Below, piece after piece: positions 9,159 to 17,420 of a DNA stretch of 64,000 nucleotides; the first letter of the stretch is position 1, and the number at the start of each line of letters is the position of its first letter. This DNA comes from Cellulomonas sp. KH9 (GTDB lineage Bacteria > Actinomycetota > Actinomycetes > Actinomycetales > Cellulomonadaceae). The DNA lies in the NCBI RefSeq assembly GCF_900114185.1, contig NZ_FOSE01000004.1, positions 62,001-126,000 of the forward strand, read 5' to 3'. The notes below the pieces were generated by a model. It did no database searches. It was given only the letters and a program-made list of their open reading frames with translations, and was not told where the DNA came from. The translations under genes were made by a program, and so were the position numbers.

Positions 9159-10265
9159 ATGAGCACCCTGACGACCCCTTCGTCCGAGATCTTCCAGCTC
9201 CACCGCACCGACACGCCCGTCCCCGACGAGCAGCGCGCGGCCGCGCTCGCGTCGCCGCGGTTCGGCACGGTCTTCACCGACCACATGGCGCGCATCTCCT
9301 GGACCCACACCGACGGGTGGACCGGACGCCGCGTGGAGAAGTACGGGCCGCTGCAGCTCGACCCCGCGACCGCGGTCCTGCACTACGGCCAGGAGATCTT
9401 CGAGGGCCTCAAGGCGTACGCGCACCCGGACGGCAGCGTGTGGTCCTTCCGTCCGGAGGCCAACGCCGCACGCTTCGCGCGGTCGGCGCGGCGGCTCGCC
9501 CTGCCGGAGCTGTCCGAGGCGGACTTCCTCGGGGCGATCCGCGCCCTGGTCGAGGTGGACCGCGCCTGGGTGCCGACGGGGGAGGAGGCGAGCCTCTACC
9601 TGCGTCCCTTCATGTACGCCTCCGAGCCGTTCCTCGGTGTGCGGGCCTCGCTGCAGGCGGAGTTCCTCGTCATCGCCTCGCCCGTCGGACCGTACTTCCC
9701 GGGCGGCGTGAAGCCGGTGTCGATCTGGGTGTCGCGCGACTACCACCGTGCCGGTGCCGGTGGCACGGGCGCGGCCAAGTGCGGCGGCAACTACGCCGCC
9801 AGCCTGCTGCCGCAGCAGGAGGCGTACGCCAAGGGCTTCGAGCAGGTCTGCTTCCTCGACGACCGGACCGGTACCCAGCTCGAGGAGCTGGGCGGCATGA
9901 ACGTCGTCGTGGTCCACGCGGACGGCTCCGTGGTGACCCCCGCGGTGTCCGGCACGATCCTCGAGGGCGTGACGCGCTCGTCGATCCTCACGCTGCTGCA
10001 GGAGGCGGGGCACGAGGTCGCCGAGCGGCCCGTGCTGCTCGACGAGCTGCGCCAGGGCCTCGCTGACGGCAGCGTCACCGAGGTGTTCGCGTGCGGGACG
10101 GCGGCCGTCATGACGCCGATCGGGCGGCTCGCGAGCGACGACTTCGACCTCGTCGTGGGCGACGGCCAGGCCGGGCCGGTGACGATGCGCATCCGTCAGC
10201 AGCTCACCGACGTCCAGTACGGGCGTGCCGCCGACACGCACGGCTGGATGCACCGCCTGGTCTGA
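9159..10265 (+). CDS. ilvE: branched-chain amino-acid aminotransferase
   Basis: 368 residues from the ATG at 9159, preferred over the in-frame GTG at 9144 because GAAAGG lies just before it at suitable spacing. Class IV fold: GRRVEKYGPLQLDPATAVLHYGQEIFEGLKAY at residues about 50-85 (shown in two parts in the family pattern), and the PLP Lys207 in GAAKCGGNYAASL. EELGGMNVVVV and SGTILEGVTR complete the cofactor site, and ACGTAAVMTPIG lies near the C terminus. It performs the last, reversible transamination to Val, Leu and Ile with glutamate. It is transcribed separately from ilvBNC and closed by a strong hairpin. Confidence 0.96.
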   Translation: MSTLTTPSSEIFQLHRTDTPVPDEQRAAALASPRFGTVFTDHMARISWTHTDGWTGRRVEKYGPLQLDPATAVLHYGQEIFEGLKAYAHPDGSVWSFRPEANAARFARSARRLALPELSEADFLGAIRALVEVDRAWVPTGEEASLYLRPFMYASEPFLGVRASLQAEFLVIASPVGPYFPGGVKPVSIWVSRDYHRAGAGGTGAAKCGGNYAASLLPQQEAYAKGFEQVCFLDDRTGTQLEELGGMNVVVVHADGSVVTPAVSGTILEGVTRSSILTLLQEAGHEVAERPVLLDELRQGLADGSVTEVFACGTAAVMTPIGRLASDDFDLVVGDGQAGPVTMRIRQQLTDVQYGRAADTHGWMHRLV

Positions 10266-10280
10266 CGGACCCGGACCCGC

Positions 10281-10318
10281 ACGAGGGGTGCGCACCCGCC
10301 CGGGTGCGCACCCCTCGT
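10281..10318 (+). terminator. 17-bp perfect hairpin after ilvE
   Basis: 10281-10297 (ACGAGGGGTGCGCACCC) pairs without mismatch with 10302-10318 around GCCC. It lies between convergent genes, so it may act in both directions. No T-run. Confidence 0.7.
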
Positions 10319-10337
10319 CGTCCGCGGCTGCCGCGCG

Positions 10338-10949
10338 TCAGGCGGCGACGCGCCGCACGGTCCAGCCGAGCACGCCGTTGAGCAGCGACCAGACGGCCAC
10401 CCCGGTGAGCAGGTTGACGATCCCGGAGGCCAGGGCGGACCCGACCTGGTCCGTCCACGTCAGGGGCAGGAGCGTCGCTACGACCGTGGCCAGCCCGACG
10501 ATCCAGCCGAAGAACGCCCGCGGCCGCGGTGTGGTCAGCACGAGCAGCTGGAGCAGGGCGGCCGCGGCGACCGCGCTGAGCACGCCACCGAGCACGTAGG
10601 CGCTCATGGCCGACCCGGTGCCGAACGGGTCGCGGAACACCAGGTCGATGCGCAGGATCTGCTCCAGCACGATCACACCGACCACACCGACGAGCGCCGC
10701 GACCAGCGCCGTGGCGGCGGCGCCGGCCCAGAAGCGACCCGTCTCGACCGTCAGGCGCGTCTCGACGCGCGTCCCGCCCGCCGCACCGGCCACGGGGCCC
10801 CCGGCCGCGGGTACCGTCCCCGCGGGCACCGTCCCCGCGGGCACGGCTGCCGGGGCCACGCCGGGCGGCGGGGCGGTGGCAGCGGGGGGCACTGCCGGGT
10901 AGCGGCGGGTCGGCTCGTCCTGCGGCCGTTCCGGAGGGGGGATCGACAT
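10338..10949 (-). CDS. four-segment membrane protein, DUF6069-like
   Basis: 203 residues. The ATG at 10949 has AGGAGCC 4 bases upstream. Residues 1-60 are a Pro/Ala-rich cytoplasmic tail containing a short tandem repeat (PAGTVPAGTVPAAG) written by a repeated 15-base unit at about 10810-10850. From residue 70 there are four hydrophobic segments beginning RFWAGAAATALVAALVGVVG, a layout matching the actinobacterial DUF6069 family. No catalytic or transport motif is visible, and the function is unknown. It is convergent with ilvE and divergent from the cimA leader. A -10-like TAGCGT (minus strand, 11008-11013) lies about 60 bases upstream. Confidence 0.65.
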   Translation of the reverse strand: MSIPPPERPQDEPTRRYPAVPPAATAPPPGVAPAAVPAGTVPAGTVPAAGGPVAGAAGGTRVETRLTVETGRFWAGAAATALVAALVGVVGVIVLEQILRIDLVFRDPFGTGSAMSAYVLGGVLSAVAAAALLQLLVLTTPRPRAFFGWIVGLATVVATLLPLTWTDQVGSALASGIVNLLTGVAVWSLLNGVLGWTVRRVAA

Positions 10950-11121
10950 CGTCGGCTCCTGTCTCGCACGGGACGTCGGGACGCGCGGGCGCGTGACGTC
11001 CCGGCACACGCTAGCGATGCGCTGCCCGTTCGGCACCGGATCGTCCCGGTTCGGGGTCCCCGGGGCCTGCGGACCACTCGTCCGCATGATGGACGGGGTG
11101 CCGCGCGCCACCCGGCTGTGC

Positions 11122-11127
11122 CACCAT
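11122..11127 (+). promoter_or_regulatory. leaderless -10 element of the cimA leader
   Basis: CACCAT followed by exactly 6 bases and the leader GTG at 11134. It is weaker than the ilvB promoter, but the same A2/T6 pattern and spacing recur across the window. Confidence 0.45.
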
Positions 11128-11133
11128 CACCCT

Positions 11134-11163
11134 GTGACCCGCTTCACGCTCATCATCGCCTAG
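11134..11163 (+). CDS. leader peptide of the cimA attenuator
   Basis: GTG at 11134 gives VTRFTLIIA and a TAG. Codons 6-8 are Leu-Ile-Ile (CTC ATC ATC). The stop codon overlaps the base of a 10-bp hairpin, followed directly by a U-tract terminator, and the next gene is citramalate synthase, an isoleucine-pathway enzyme. The layout of codon cluster, hairpin and terminator is that of an amino-acid attenuator responding to isoleucine and perhaps leucine. Only nine codons, so the coding call rests on the context. Confidence 0.7.
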   Translation: MTRFTLIIA

Positions 11164-11188
11164 CGCGTCGGCCCACCCGCCGACGCGC
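11163..11188 (+). promoter_or_regulatory. first hairpin of the cimA attenuator
   Basis: 11163-11172 (GCGCGTCGGC) pairs perfectly with 11179-11188 around CCACCC. Because it starts inside the leader stop codon, a ribosome on the Ile codons would cover or free its 5' arm. Confidence 0.65.
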
Positions 11189-11189
11189 A

Positions 11190-11217
11190 GACCTCCCGTA
11201 CCCCGGGGGGTCTTTTT
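11190..11217 (+). terminator. attenuator terminator ahead of cimA
   Basis: GACCTCCC (11190-11197) pairs with GGGGGGTC (11205-11212) with one G-U pair, then five T. It lies 119 bases before the cimA start, where a full terminator only makes sense as a regulated one. Confidence 0.75.
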
Positions 11218-11335
11218 GTTGGTCCACACGTGCACGGGCACCACCCCGGCCCGCACGAGACGACGACCAGGCACCGGCACCACCCCCGCCGGCACCTCCC
11301 GCCGTCGCCCGCCCGCCCCGCACCGAGGAGCCCAC

Positions 11336-12985
11336 GTGACCCAGTCCACGGCACCCGCGCCGCAGCCGTCGGCCGCGCCCGCGACGTTCCACGTCTACGA
11401 CACGACCCTGCGCGACGGCGCCCAGCAGGAGGGGATCAACCTCTCGGTCGCCGACAAGCTCGCGATCGCCCCGATGCTGGACGAGCTGGGCGTCGGGTTC
11501 ATCGAGGGCGGCTGGCCGGGCGCGGTGCCCAAGGACACCGAGTTCTTCAAGCGTGCCGCCAAGGACCTCGTCCTGCGCCACGCCGAGCTCGCCGCGTTCG
11601 GCGCCACCCGCAAGGTGGGCGTGCGGGCGAGCGACGACCCGCTGGTGCGTGCGCTGCTCGACTCGGAGGCGCCCGTCGTCACGCTCGTCGCCAAGAGCGA
11701 CGTCCGGCACGTCGAGCGTGCGCTGCGCACGACCCCCGACGAGGGCCTGGCGATGATCCGCGACACCGTGACGTTCCTGGCGCGGGAGGGGCGCCGCGTC
11801 TTCGTCGACGCCGAGCACTTCTTCGACGGGTACCGGTACGACGCGGAGTTCTCGCGGCAGGCGGTGCTCGCCGCGTTCGAGGCGGGCGCCGAGGTCGTCG
11901 CGCTGTGCGACACCAACGGCGGCATGCTGCCCGACTGGGTGCGTGAGGTCGTCGCGGACCTCCGGGCCGCGGCCGGGCCGGACGCCGTCCTGGGGATGCA
12001 CGCCCACAACGACTCGGGATGCGCCGTGGCGAACACGCTCGCCGCGGTCGACGCGGGCTGCGCGCACGTGCAGGGCACGGTCAACGGGTACGGCGAGCGC
12101 ACCGGCAACGCGGACCTGCTGTCGGTGGTCGCGAACCTCGAGCTCAAGCTCGGTCGGTCGGTGCTGGCCCGCTCCGAGGGCACCTCCGGCGGGCTCGCGG
12201 AGCTGACCCGCATCGCGCACGCCATCAGCGAGCTGACGAACATCTCGCCGTTCGCGCGCCAGCCCTACGTGGGGGCGAGCGCGTTCGCGCACAAGGCCGG
12301 CCTGCACGCGTCCGCGATCAAGGTCGACCCCGACCTCTACCAGCACACCGACCCCCTGCTCGTCGGCAACGACATGCGCATGCTCGTCTCCGACATGGCG
12401 GGCCGGGCCTCCATCGAGCTCAAGGGCCGCCAGCTGGGCATCGACCTCGCCGCGCACCCCGACGTGCTCTCGCGCGTGACGCAGCGCGTCAAGGACGCCG
12501 AGGCCAACGGCTACACGTACGAGGCCGCGGACGCGTCGTTCGAGCTGCTGCTGGTCGAGGAGCTCGAGGGGGCGCGGCCCGCGTACTTCCGCGTCGAGTC
12601 GTGGCGCGCCATCGTCGAGCGCAACGGCAGCCGCGGTGCGGCCGCGACGGCGGAGGCGACCGTCAAGCTGCACGCGGGCGGCGAGCGCGTCGTGCGCACG
12701 GGCGAGGGCAACGGGCCGGTCAACGCGCTCGACCACGCGCTGCGCCTCGCGCTGGCGCGGGTGTACCCCGAGCTCGAGGACTTCGAGCTCATCGACTTCA
12801 AGGTCCGCATCCTCGACCAGATGCAGGGCACGGACGCGGTGACGCGCGTGCTCATCGAGAGCACCGACGGCCAGACGTCCTGGAGCACGGTGGGCGTGGG
12901 GCCCAACCTCATCGAGGCGTCGTGGGAGGCGCTGACCGACTCCGCCATCTGGGGCCTGCGCAACCGCGGTGTCGCCCCGCGCTGA
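11336..12985 (+). CDS. cimA: (R)-citramalate synthase
   Basis: 549 residues. The GTG at 11336 has GAGGAG 5 bases upstream. The HMGL-like catalytic barrel starts with [20 protein letters not shown] (residues 21-40) and contains the metal-binding [22 protein letters not shown] region near residue 222 and the [11 protein letters not shown] motif. The C-terminal 150 residues form the allosteric dimerisation domain of the LeuA/CimA group. The QQEGINLS signature and the 16-residue N-terminal tail fit the CimA branch rather than isopropylmalate synthase. It joins pyruvate and acetyl-CoA to citramalate, giving 2-oxobutyrate for isoleucine without threonine. The attenuator upstream supports that role. 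Confidence 0.9.
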   Translation: MTQSTAPAPQPSAAPATFHVYDTTLRDGAQQEGINLSVADKLAIAPMLDELGVGFIEGGWPGAVPKDTEFFKRAAKDLVLRHAELAAFGATRKVGVRASDDPLVRALLDSEAPVVTLVAKSDVRHVERALRTTPDEGLAMIRDTVTFLAREGRRVFVDAEHFFDGYRYDAEFSRQAVLAAFEAGAEVVALCDTNGGMLPDWVREVVADLRAAAGPDAVLGMHAHNDSGCAVANTLAAVDAGCAHVQGTVNGYGERTGNADLLSVVANLELKLGRSVLARSEGTSGGLAELTRIAHAISELTNISPFARQPYVGASAFAHKAGLHASAIKVDPDLYQHTDPLLVGNDMRMLVSDMAGRASIELKGRQLGIDLAAHPDVLSRVTQRVKDAEANGYTYEAADASFELLLVEELEGARPAYFRVESWRAIVERNGSRGAAATAEATVKLHAGGERVVRTGEGNGPVNALDHALRLALARVYPELEDFELIDFKVRILDQMQGTDAVTRVLIESTDGQTSWSTVGVGPNLIEASWEALTDSAIWGLRNRGVAPR

Positions 12986-13032
12986 CAGGTCGCCCACCAG
13001 CGGGTCGTCGCGCAGGGGGCGCGCGCACCGCC

Positions 13033-13038
13033 TAGCCT
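13033..13038 (+). promoter_or_regulatory. -10-like TAGCCT of the gene at 13081
   Basis: TAGCCT lies 42 bases before the GTG. GAAAGGAG (13066-13073) is the ribosome site. Confidence 0.4.
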
Positions 13039-13080
13039 CGGGGATGGCATCGAGGCCCGAGCAACGAAAGGAGCCCCCGC

Positions 13081-13986
13081 GTGTCCGGCACCGCCCCCGA
13101 GTCGTCCGACGCCCCGAGGACGCCCGCGGACGCGCCGAGCGGGGGTGACGAGCCGGCGAGTCCGACGGGACGCGGCATCGGCCGCTGGTGGTGGCTCGGT
13201 GCCGTCGCCGTCGTGGTGGTGGTCGTGCTGGCCTGGCGTCCGTGGGCCGCCGAGACCCCGACCGTGCCGGTGACGCCGTCGCCCACGTCGTCGGCGGCCC
13301 CCACGCCGCCGCCGAGCGCGTCCGACGCGCCGACGGTGATCACGCCGGCGCCCGTCCCGGGTGCCGACGCCGTGTTCGACGAGACCACGGCGGCCACCCT
13401 CCTGGCGACGTCCGCGGACCTGGAGAGCAGCGTCCCCGCGGCCGTGGACGGCGTCACGCGGCGGGTCGAGCCCGGCACCGTGCCGTGGGGCCTGCCGGAG
13501 GGGTCGCGCGTCGACCCGGAGTCGTGCACGACCGCCGTCACCGTGGTCGGGACGCCCCCGACGCACCACGACGCCACGGCATGGGGCAACGAGGAGATGA
13601 CGTTCGTCGAGGACGTCGTCGTGCTGCTCGACGCGGCCGCGGCACGGGCGTCGTTCCGTGCGCTCGTCACGGTGGTCGACGAGTGCCCGCGGTACACGCT
13701 GGTCGACGCGGCCGGCGGCCGCACCACGTGGACCGCCGAGCCCGCCCTCGAGGGGCAGGGCGTGTTCCCCGCGATCGTCCAGGAGATCACCGTGCAGACG
13801 GGCGACGACGACACCCGGCAGCAGACGACCGGGCACGTCCTGGTGGGCAACGCGATCGTCACCTGGACGGCGACCGCCCTGCGCGCCGAGGCGCGGGACG
13901 ACGCGCAGGCCGCGCTCGGGACCCCCGCCGACCTCAGCGAGATGGTGGAGCAGCGGGCGCTGTCGGCGGTCCGCGCACTGCTCTGA
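13081..13986 (+). CDS. single-pass membrane protein with extracellular sensor-like domain
   Basis: 301 residues. The GTG at 13081 has GAAAGGAG upstream. A 35-residue polar tail precedes one membrane segment (about residues 38-55, WWWLGAVAVVVVVVLAW). A Pro/Ser/Thr linker to about residue 85 follows, then a 210-residue extracellular domain with two or more Cys (ESCTT, DECPRY). The arrangement resembles the PknH-type extracellular sensor domain found in stand-alone actinobacterial proteins, but the match is by layout only. No kinase is present. It is transcribed between cimA and the lipoate ligase. Function unknown. Confidence 0.65.
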   Translation: MSGTAPESSDAPRTPADAPSGGDEPASPTGRGIGRWWWLGAVAVVVVVVLAWRPWAAETPTVPVTPSPTSSAAPTPPPSASDAPTVITPAPVPGADAVFDETTAATLLATSADLESSVPAAVDGVTRRVEPGTVPWGLPEGSRVDPESCTTAVTVVGTPPTHHDATAWGNEEMTFVEDVVVLLDAAAARASFRALVTVVDECPRYTLVDAAGGRTTWTAEPALEGQGVFPAIVQEITVQTGDDDTRQQTTGHVLVGNAIVTWTATALRAEARDDAQAALGTPADLSEMVEQRALSAVRALL

Positions 13987-14030
13987 GCGCTGGGGAGCGG
14001 CCCGCGGGACGGGGTGCGCCCGTCCGCGCC

Positions 14031-14036
14031 TAGGGT
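14031..14036 (+). promoter_or_regulatory. leaderless -10 element of the lipoate ligase gene
   Basis: TAGGGT, then 6 bases, then the GTG at 14043. No ribosome site. Confidence 0.6.
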
Positions 14037-14042
14037 GGACGC

Positions 14043-15119
14043 GTGCACGGTGAGTACAAGGTCCCCGGTGGCAAGCTCGTGGTCGTCGACCTGGACGTCG
14101 TCGACGGTCTGCTGCGGGACGTGAGCCTGTCGGGAGACTTCTTCCTCGAGCCGGACGAGGCGCTGGGGGTGATGGCCGCCGCGCTGGACGGCACGCCGCG
14201 GGACGCCCCGGTCGCCCGGCTCGTCGGCGTCGTCGACGAGGCCCTGCGCCTGGCCGTCGACGAGGGCCGCATCGCCGGCCCCGTCGCGATGGTCGGCTTC
14301 GACACGCGCGCCGTCGCACTGGCCGTGCGCCGCGCGCTGGGGCTGTCCACCGCGTGGTCCGACCACGAGTTCGCGCTGCTGCACCCCGGCCCGCTGCCCC
14401 CGGCCCTGCACACGGCGCTGGACCAGGTGCTCACGGAGGAGCTCGCGGCCGGGCGCCGTGGCCCGACCCTGCGGTTCTGGGAGTGGGAGGAGCCGGCCGT
14501 CGTCATCGGCTCGTTCCAGTCGCTGCGCAACGAGGTGGACTCCGAGGCGGCCGCACGGCACGGCGTGACGGTCGTGCGGCGCATCTCGGGGGGCGGCGCC
14601 ATGTTCATGGAGGCCGGCAACTGCATCACGTTCTCGCTGGTGGTGCCCGGCTCGCTGGTGGACGGGATGTCGTTCGAGGACTCGTACGCGTTCCTCAACG
14701 ACTGGGTGCTGGGGGCGCTGGCCGACGTCGGCGTGGTCGCCACGACGAGCGGTCTGAACGACATCGCCTCACCGGCGGGCAAGATCGCCGGGTCGGCGCA
14801 GAAGCGACTGGCGAGCGGTGCGGTGCTGCACCACGTGACCATGGCCTACGACATCGACGCGGACAAGATGCTCGAGGTGCTGCGGGTCGGGCGCGAGAAG
14901 CTCTCCGACAAGGGCACCCGCTCCGCCAACAAGCGCGTGGACCCGGTGCGCTCGCAGACCCGGCTGCCGCGCGAGCAGGTGATCGACGCGTTCGTCGCGC
15001 ACTTCCGGTCCCGGTACCGCACCGTCGACGACGAGCTGCGTCCCGACGAGCTGGCCCGGGCGCGCGAGCTCATGGTCAGCAAGTTCTCCGACCCCGCGTG
15101 GACCGCCCGCGTGCCCTGA
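14043..15119 (+). CDS. lplA: lipoate-protein ligase A family, with accessory domain at the N terminus
   Basis: 358 residues. The first 80 residues start GEYKVPGGKLVVVDLDVVDG, the signature of the lipoate-ligase accessory domain (C-terminal in E. coli LplA, a separate LplB in Thermoplasma). The catalytic domain follows: FWEWEEPAVVIGSFQS, the substrate-binding VVRRISGGGAMFMEAGN near residue 180 and the lysine motif SPAGKIAGSAQKR near residue 242. It activates lipoate with ATP and attaches it to lysines of E2 and GcvH proteins. The domain order is permuted relative to E. coli. Kgd from 57494 lacks a lipoyl domain, so the targets lie elsewhere in the genome. Confidence 0.85.
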   Translation: MHGEYKVPGGKLVVVDLDVVDGLLRDVSLSGDFFLEPDEALGVMAAALDGTPRDAPVARLVGVVDEALRLAVDEGRIAGPVAMVGFDTRAVALAVRRALGLSTAWSDHEFALLHPGPLPPALHTALDQVLTEELAAGRRGPTLRFWEWEEPAVVIGSFQSLRNEVDSEAAARHGVTVVRRISGGGAMFMEAGNCITFSLVVPGSLVDGMSFEDSYAFLNDWVLGALADVGVVATTSGLNDIASPAGKIAGSAQKRLASGAVLHHVTMAYDIDADKMLEVLRVGREKLSDKGTRSANKRVDPVRSQTRLPREQVIDAFVAHFRSRYRTVDDELRPDELARARELMVSKFSDPAWTARVP

Positions 15120-15141
15120 CCGGGCGCACCTGCGACGGCGC

Positions 15142-15480
15142 TCACGCGCCCCAGGTCAGGACGACGACGAGCGCCGCGCCGCCCAGCAGCACCAGGGCGG
15201 CGGCGCAGGTGGTGACGAGACGCCCCCCGGGGTCGCGCCCGACGGACCGTGCCGCGGCCGCTCGGGCGGTCCGCGGCGCGGCGTGCACGCCGGTGCGGCG
15301 GCGCCGCGCCGCCCGCAGCAGCACCACCGCCAGCGCGGTGCCGGCCGCGGCGACGCCCCACGCGGGCACGCCCCACGCCTCGGAGAGGAGCCGCCCGGCC
15401 GCGACGGAGCCCGCCACGAGCCCGAGGGCGGTGCGCCGCCAGGCCAGCGCCGTGCGCTCGGCGGCGAGCGAGGAGGTCAT
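15142..15480 (-). CDS. DUF202 membrane protein (second copy of pair)
   Basis: 112 residues. It opens MTSSLAAERTALAWRRTALGL, the ERT-x-LAW-x-R-T motif that starts DUF202 domains, followed by two or three hydrophobic segments. It overlaps the end of the other DUF202 gene by four bases (ATGA) and so is translated from the same mRNA as yggS and its sister. DUF202 proteins are small inner-membrane proteins of unknown role. Two adjacent copies of different length suggest a heteromer. Confidence 0.8.
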   Translation of the reverse strand: MTSSLAAERTALAWRRTALGLVAGSVAAGRLLSEAWGVPAWGVAAAGTALAVVLLRAARRRRTGVHAAPRTARAAAARSVGRDPGGRLVTTCAAALVLLGGAALVVVLTWGA

Positions 15481-15917
15481 GCCCGCAGCAGGCCGACGAG
15501 CACGAGCACGCCGGCCACGGCCACGCCCGCGACGAGCAGCCCGAAGCCCACGGGCGCGGGCAGCGGGTCACCCCGGCGCATCGCCCGCTCCGTGCGGGAC
15601 CACCCCCACCAGGCCACGGCGGGCGCCAGCGTGCCCAGGGCGATGAGCACGACGGCGGCCGCCAGCCGCAGGTGCGGCTCCACGGGCAGGTCGAGCGCCT
15701 CGAGCGCGACACCGCCCGCGAGCAGTGCGAGCCCGGTGCGCGCCCAGGCCAGGAAGGTGCGCTCGTTGGCCAGCGAGAAGCGGGCGTCGGGCTCGGCGCC
15801 CACGGCGTAGACCCACCGGGGGAACCGGCGGTCGGACGTGCGCGTCCCGCTGCGCTGCGCCGCGGCAGCGTCGTCCGCAGCGGCAGCGTCGTCCGCACCG
15901 GGTGTCGCTGGCGTCAC
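15477..15917 (-). CDS. DUF202/YidH-type membrane protein
   Basis: 146 residues. The GTG at 15917 overlaps the yggS stop. A 25-residue Ala/Asp-rich tail is followed by RFPRWVYAVGAEPDARFSLANERTFLAWARTGLAL, shown here in parts; ANERTFLAWARTGLAL is the DUF202/YidH motif. Three membrane segments follow. Its position between yggS and another DUF202 gene in a tightly overlapping operon points to co-expression; no function is established. Confidence 0.8.
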   Translation of the reverse strand: MTPATPGADDAAAADDAAAAQRSGTRTSDRRFPRWVYAVGAEPDARFSLANERTFLAWARTGLALLAGGVALEALDLPVEPHLRLAAAVVLIALGTLAPAVAWWGWSRTERAMRRGDPLPAPVGFGLLVAGVAVAGVLVLVGLLRA

Positions 15918-16669
15918 GCGGCGGCCCCGCCGGCCGGGCGCCGCGCCCCGAACACCGCGGTGCCGAGGCGCACGAGGGTCGATCCTTCCGCGACGGCGGC
16001 CTCCAGGTCCCCGCTCATGCCCATCGAGAGGCCGTGCGCGTCGGCCGTCCCCGGTGCACCGCCCGCGAGCACCTCGTCGCGCAGGGCCCGCAGCCGCGCG
16101 AACCCGTCACGGACCACGCGCTCGTCGTCGCTGCGCGCGCCGATGGTCATGAGGCCGACGAGCCGCAGGCCGGGCAGGGCGGCGACCCGCGCCGCCAGGT
16201 CCGGTGCGGCCTCCGGCGTGACGCCGTGCTTGGTGGCCTCACCCGACACGTTGACCTGGACCCATACCTCGAGCGGTTCCGGACGGTCCCGGACCCGGTC
16301 GGACAGGCGGCGGGCGAGGGCCTCGTCGGCCACCGACTCGACGGCCGACGCCCACCGCAGCGCCGCCGTCACCTTGTTCGACTGCAGCGGCCCGATGACG
16401 TGCCACGTGGGGGAGAGGTCCGCCAGGGCCGGAGCCTTGGCGGTGAGCTCCTGGACCCGGTTCTCGCCCAGCAGCACCGGTGGCGTCCCCGCGCCGCCGG
16501 CCCGCGCCGCCGCATCGGCCGCCAGGGCCGCCCGGACCGTGGTGACGTCCATCGTCTTCGACGCGAGCAGCACCTGCACCGCGCCCGGGGGTCGTCCGGC
16601 CGCGGCACACGCGGCGGCGACCCGCTCCTGCACCTGCGCCAGCCGGCGCGCGACGTCCTCGCTGCTCAC
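15914..16669 (-). CDS. yggS: YggS-type pyridoxal-phosphate homeostasis protein
   Basis: 251 residues. The GTG at 16669 is chosen because TACCGT lies 8 bases upstream on the minus strand and the protein then begins at the family N terminus (SSEDVARRLAQVQ). The PLP lysine is in VQVLLASKTMDVTT, followed by LLGENRVQEL, WHVIGPLQSNKV and, near the C terminus, GLSMGMSGDLEAAVAEGSTLVRLGTAVFG (family motif, in parts). It is a single-domain alanine-racemase fold that binds PLP without a known enzymatic reaction and keeps free PLP in balance. It leads the operon with two DUF202 genes. Confidence 0.9.
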   Translation of the reverse strand: MSSEDVARRLAQVQERVAAACAAAGRPPGAVQVLLASKTMDVTTVRAALAADAAARAGGAGTPPVLLGENRVQELTAKAPALADLSPTWHVIGPLQSNKVTAALRWASAVESVADEALARRLSDRVRDRPEPLEVWVQVNVSGEATKHGVTPEAAPDLAARVAALPGLRLVGLMTIGARSDDERVVRDGFARLRALRDEVLAGGAPGTADAHGLSMGMSGDLEAAVAEGSTLVRLGTAVFGARRPAGGAAA

Positions 16670-16677
16670 GACCCCCG

Positions 16678-16683
16678 ACGGTA
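16678..16683 (-). promoter_or_regulatory. -10 element of yggS
   Basis: TACCGT on the minus strand, 8 bases before the GTG at 16669. Likely leaderless or nearly so. Confidence 0.5.
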
Positions 16684-16789
16684 CCCGCCCCCGGCGCCGG
16701 CGCGGAGTCAGGGGCTCCCCGGCGCCGGCCCGGCGGGCGAAACCCGCCGCCGCGCCCCGCCCGTGTGGCGGACCCGACCCACCCCGTCG

Positions 16790-16795
16790 CATGCT
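16790..16795 (+). promoter_or_regulatory. leaderless -10 element of the AlgH-type gene
   Basis: CATGCT, then 6 bases, then the ATG at 16802. Confidence 0.45.
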
Positions 16796-16801
16796 GACGG
16801 G

Positions 16802-17353
16802 ATGGAGGGGTGCACGGGAAGACTGCTCGTCGCGGCGCCCGGACTGCGCGACCGCAGCTTCCGGCGCAGCGTCGTGCTCGTGCTCGAGCACGCCGGGGAG
16901 GGGGCGTTGGGGGTGGTGCTCGACCACCCGCTGGAGGTCGACGCGACCTCGGTCCTGCCGCAGTGGCAGCCGCACCTGAGCATGCCGAGCCGGCTGTTCC
17001 AGGGCGGGCCCGTGGCGCGGGACACCGCGCTGGCGCTGGCCGACGTCGCGGACGGTGAGACGCCGCCCGGTGTGCGGCACCTGGGTGACCGCCTCGCCGT
17101 GGTCGACCTGGACGCGCCGCCGGTCCTCGTCGTCGACGCGGTCCGGGCGCTGCGCGTCTTCATCGGGTACGCCGGCTGGTCCGCCGGGCAGCTCGACGAG
17201 GAGATCGAGGCGGGCGGCTGGTTCGTCGTCGAGCACGTGCCGGGGGACGTCTTCACGCCGGATCCCGGCGGTCTCTGGCGGCGGGTGCTGCGCCGCCAGC
17301 CGGGGGACCTCGCGCTGCTGTCCACCGCCCCGGACGACGCGTCGCTGAACTGA
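16802..17353 (+). CDS. YqgE/AlgH (UPF0301) family protein
   Basis: 183 residues, the family length. It opens GRLLVAAPGLRDRSFRRSVV and continues VLVLEHAGEGALGVVLDHPL, the conserved first half of UPF0301 proteins. FQGGPVARD and IGYAGWSAGQLDEEIEAGGW are the other family marks. The family is widespread and uncharacterised biochemically; the alg name comes from a transcription effect in Pseudomonas. It is divergent from yggS with 132 bases between the starts, and followed by yccF. Confidence 0.88.
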   Translation: MEGCTGRLLVAAPGLRDRSFRRSVVLVLEHAGEGALGVVLDHPLEVDATSVLPQWQPHLSMPSRLFQGGPVARDTALALADVADGETPPGVRHLGDRLAVVDLDAPPVLVVDAVRALRVFIGYAGWSAGQLDEEIEAGGWFVVEHVPGDVFTPDPGGLWRRVLRRQPGDLALLSTAPDDASLN

Positions 17354-17408
17354 GGGACCAGGGTCGGGTCCGGGACCTTCCGGATGCCCTGCGGGGCCGT
17401 CGCCGTGG

Positions 17409-17414
17409 CACGGT
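17409..17414 (+). promoter_or_regulatory. leaderless -10 element of yccF
   Basis: CACGGT, then 6 bases, then the GTG at 17421. Confidence 0.45.
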
Positions 17415-17420
17415 AGGACC

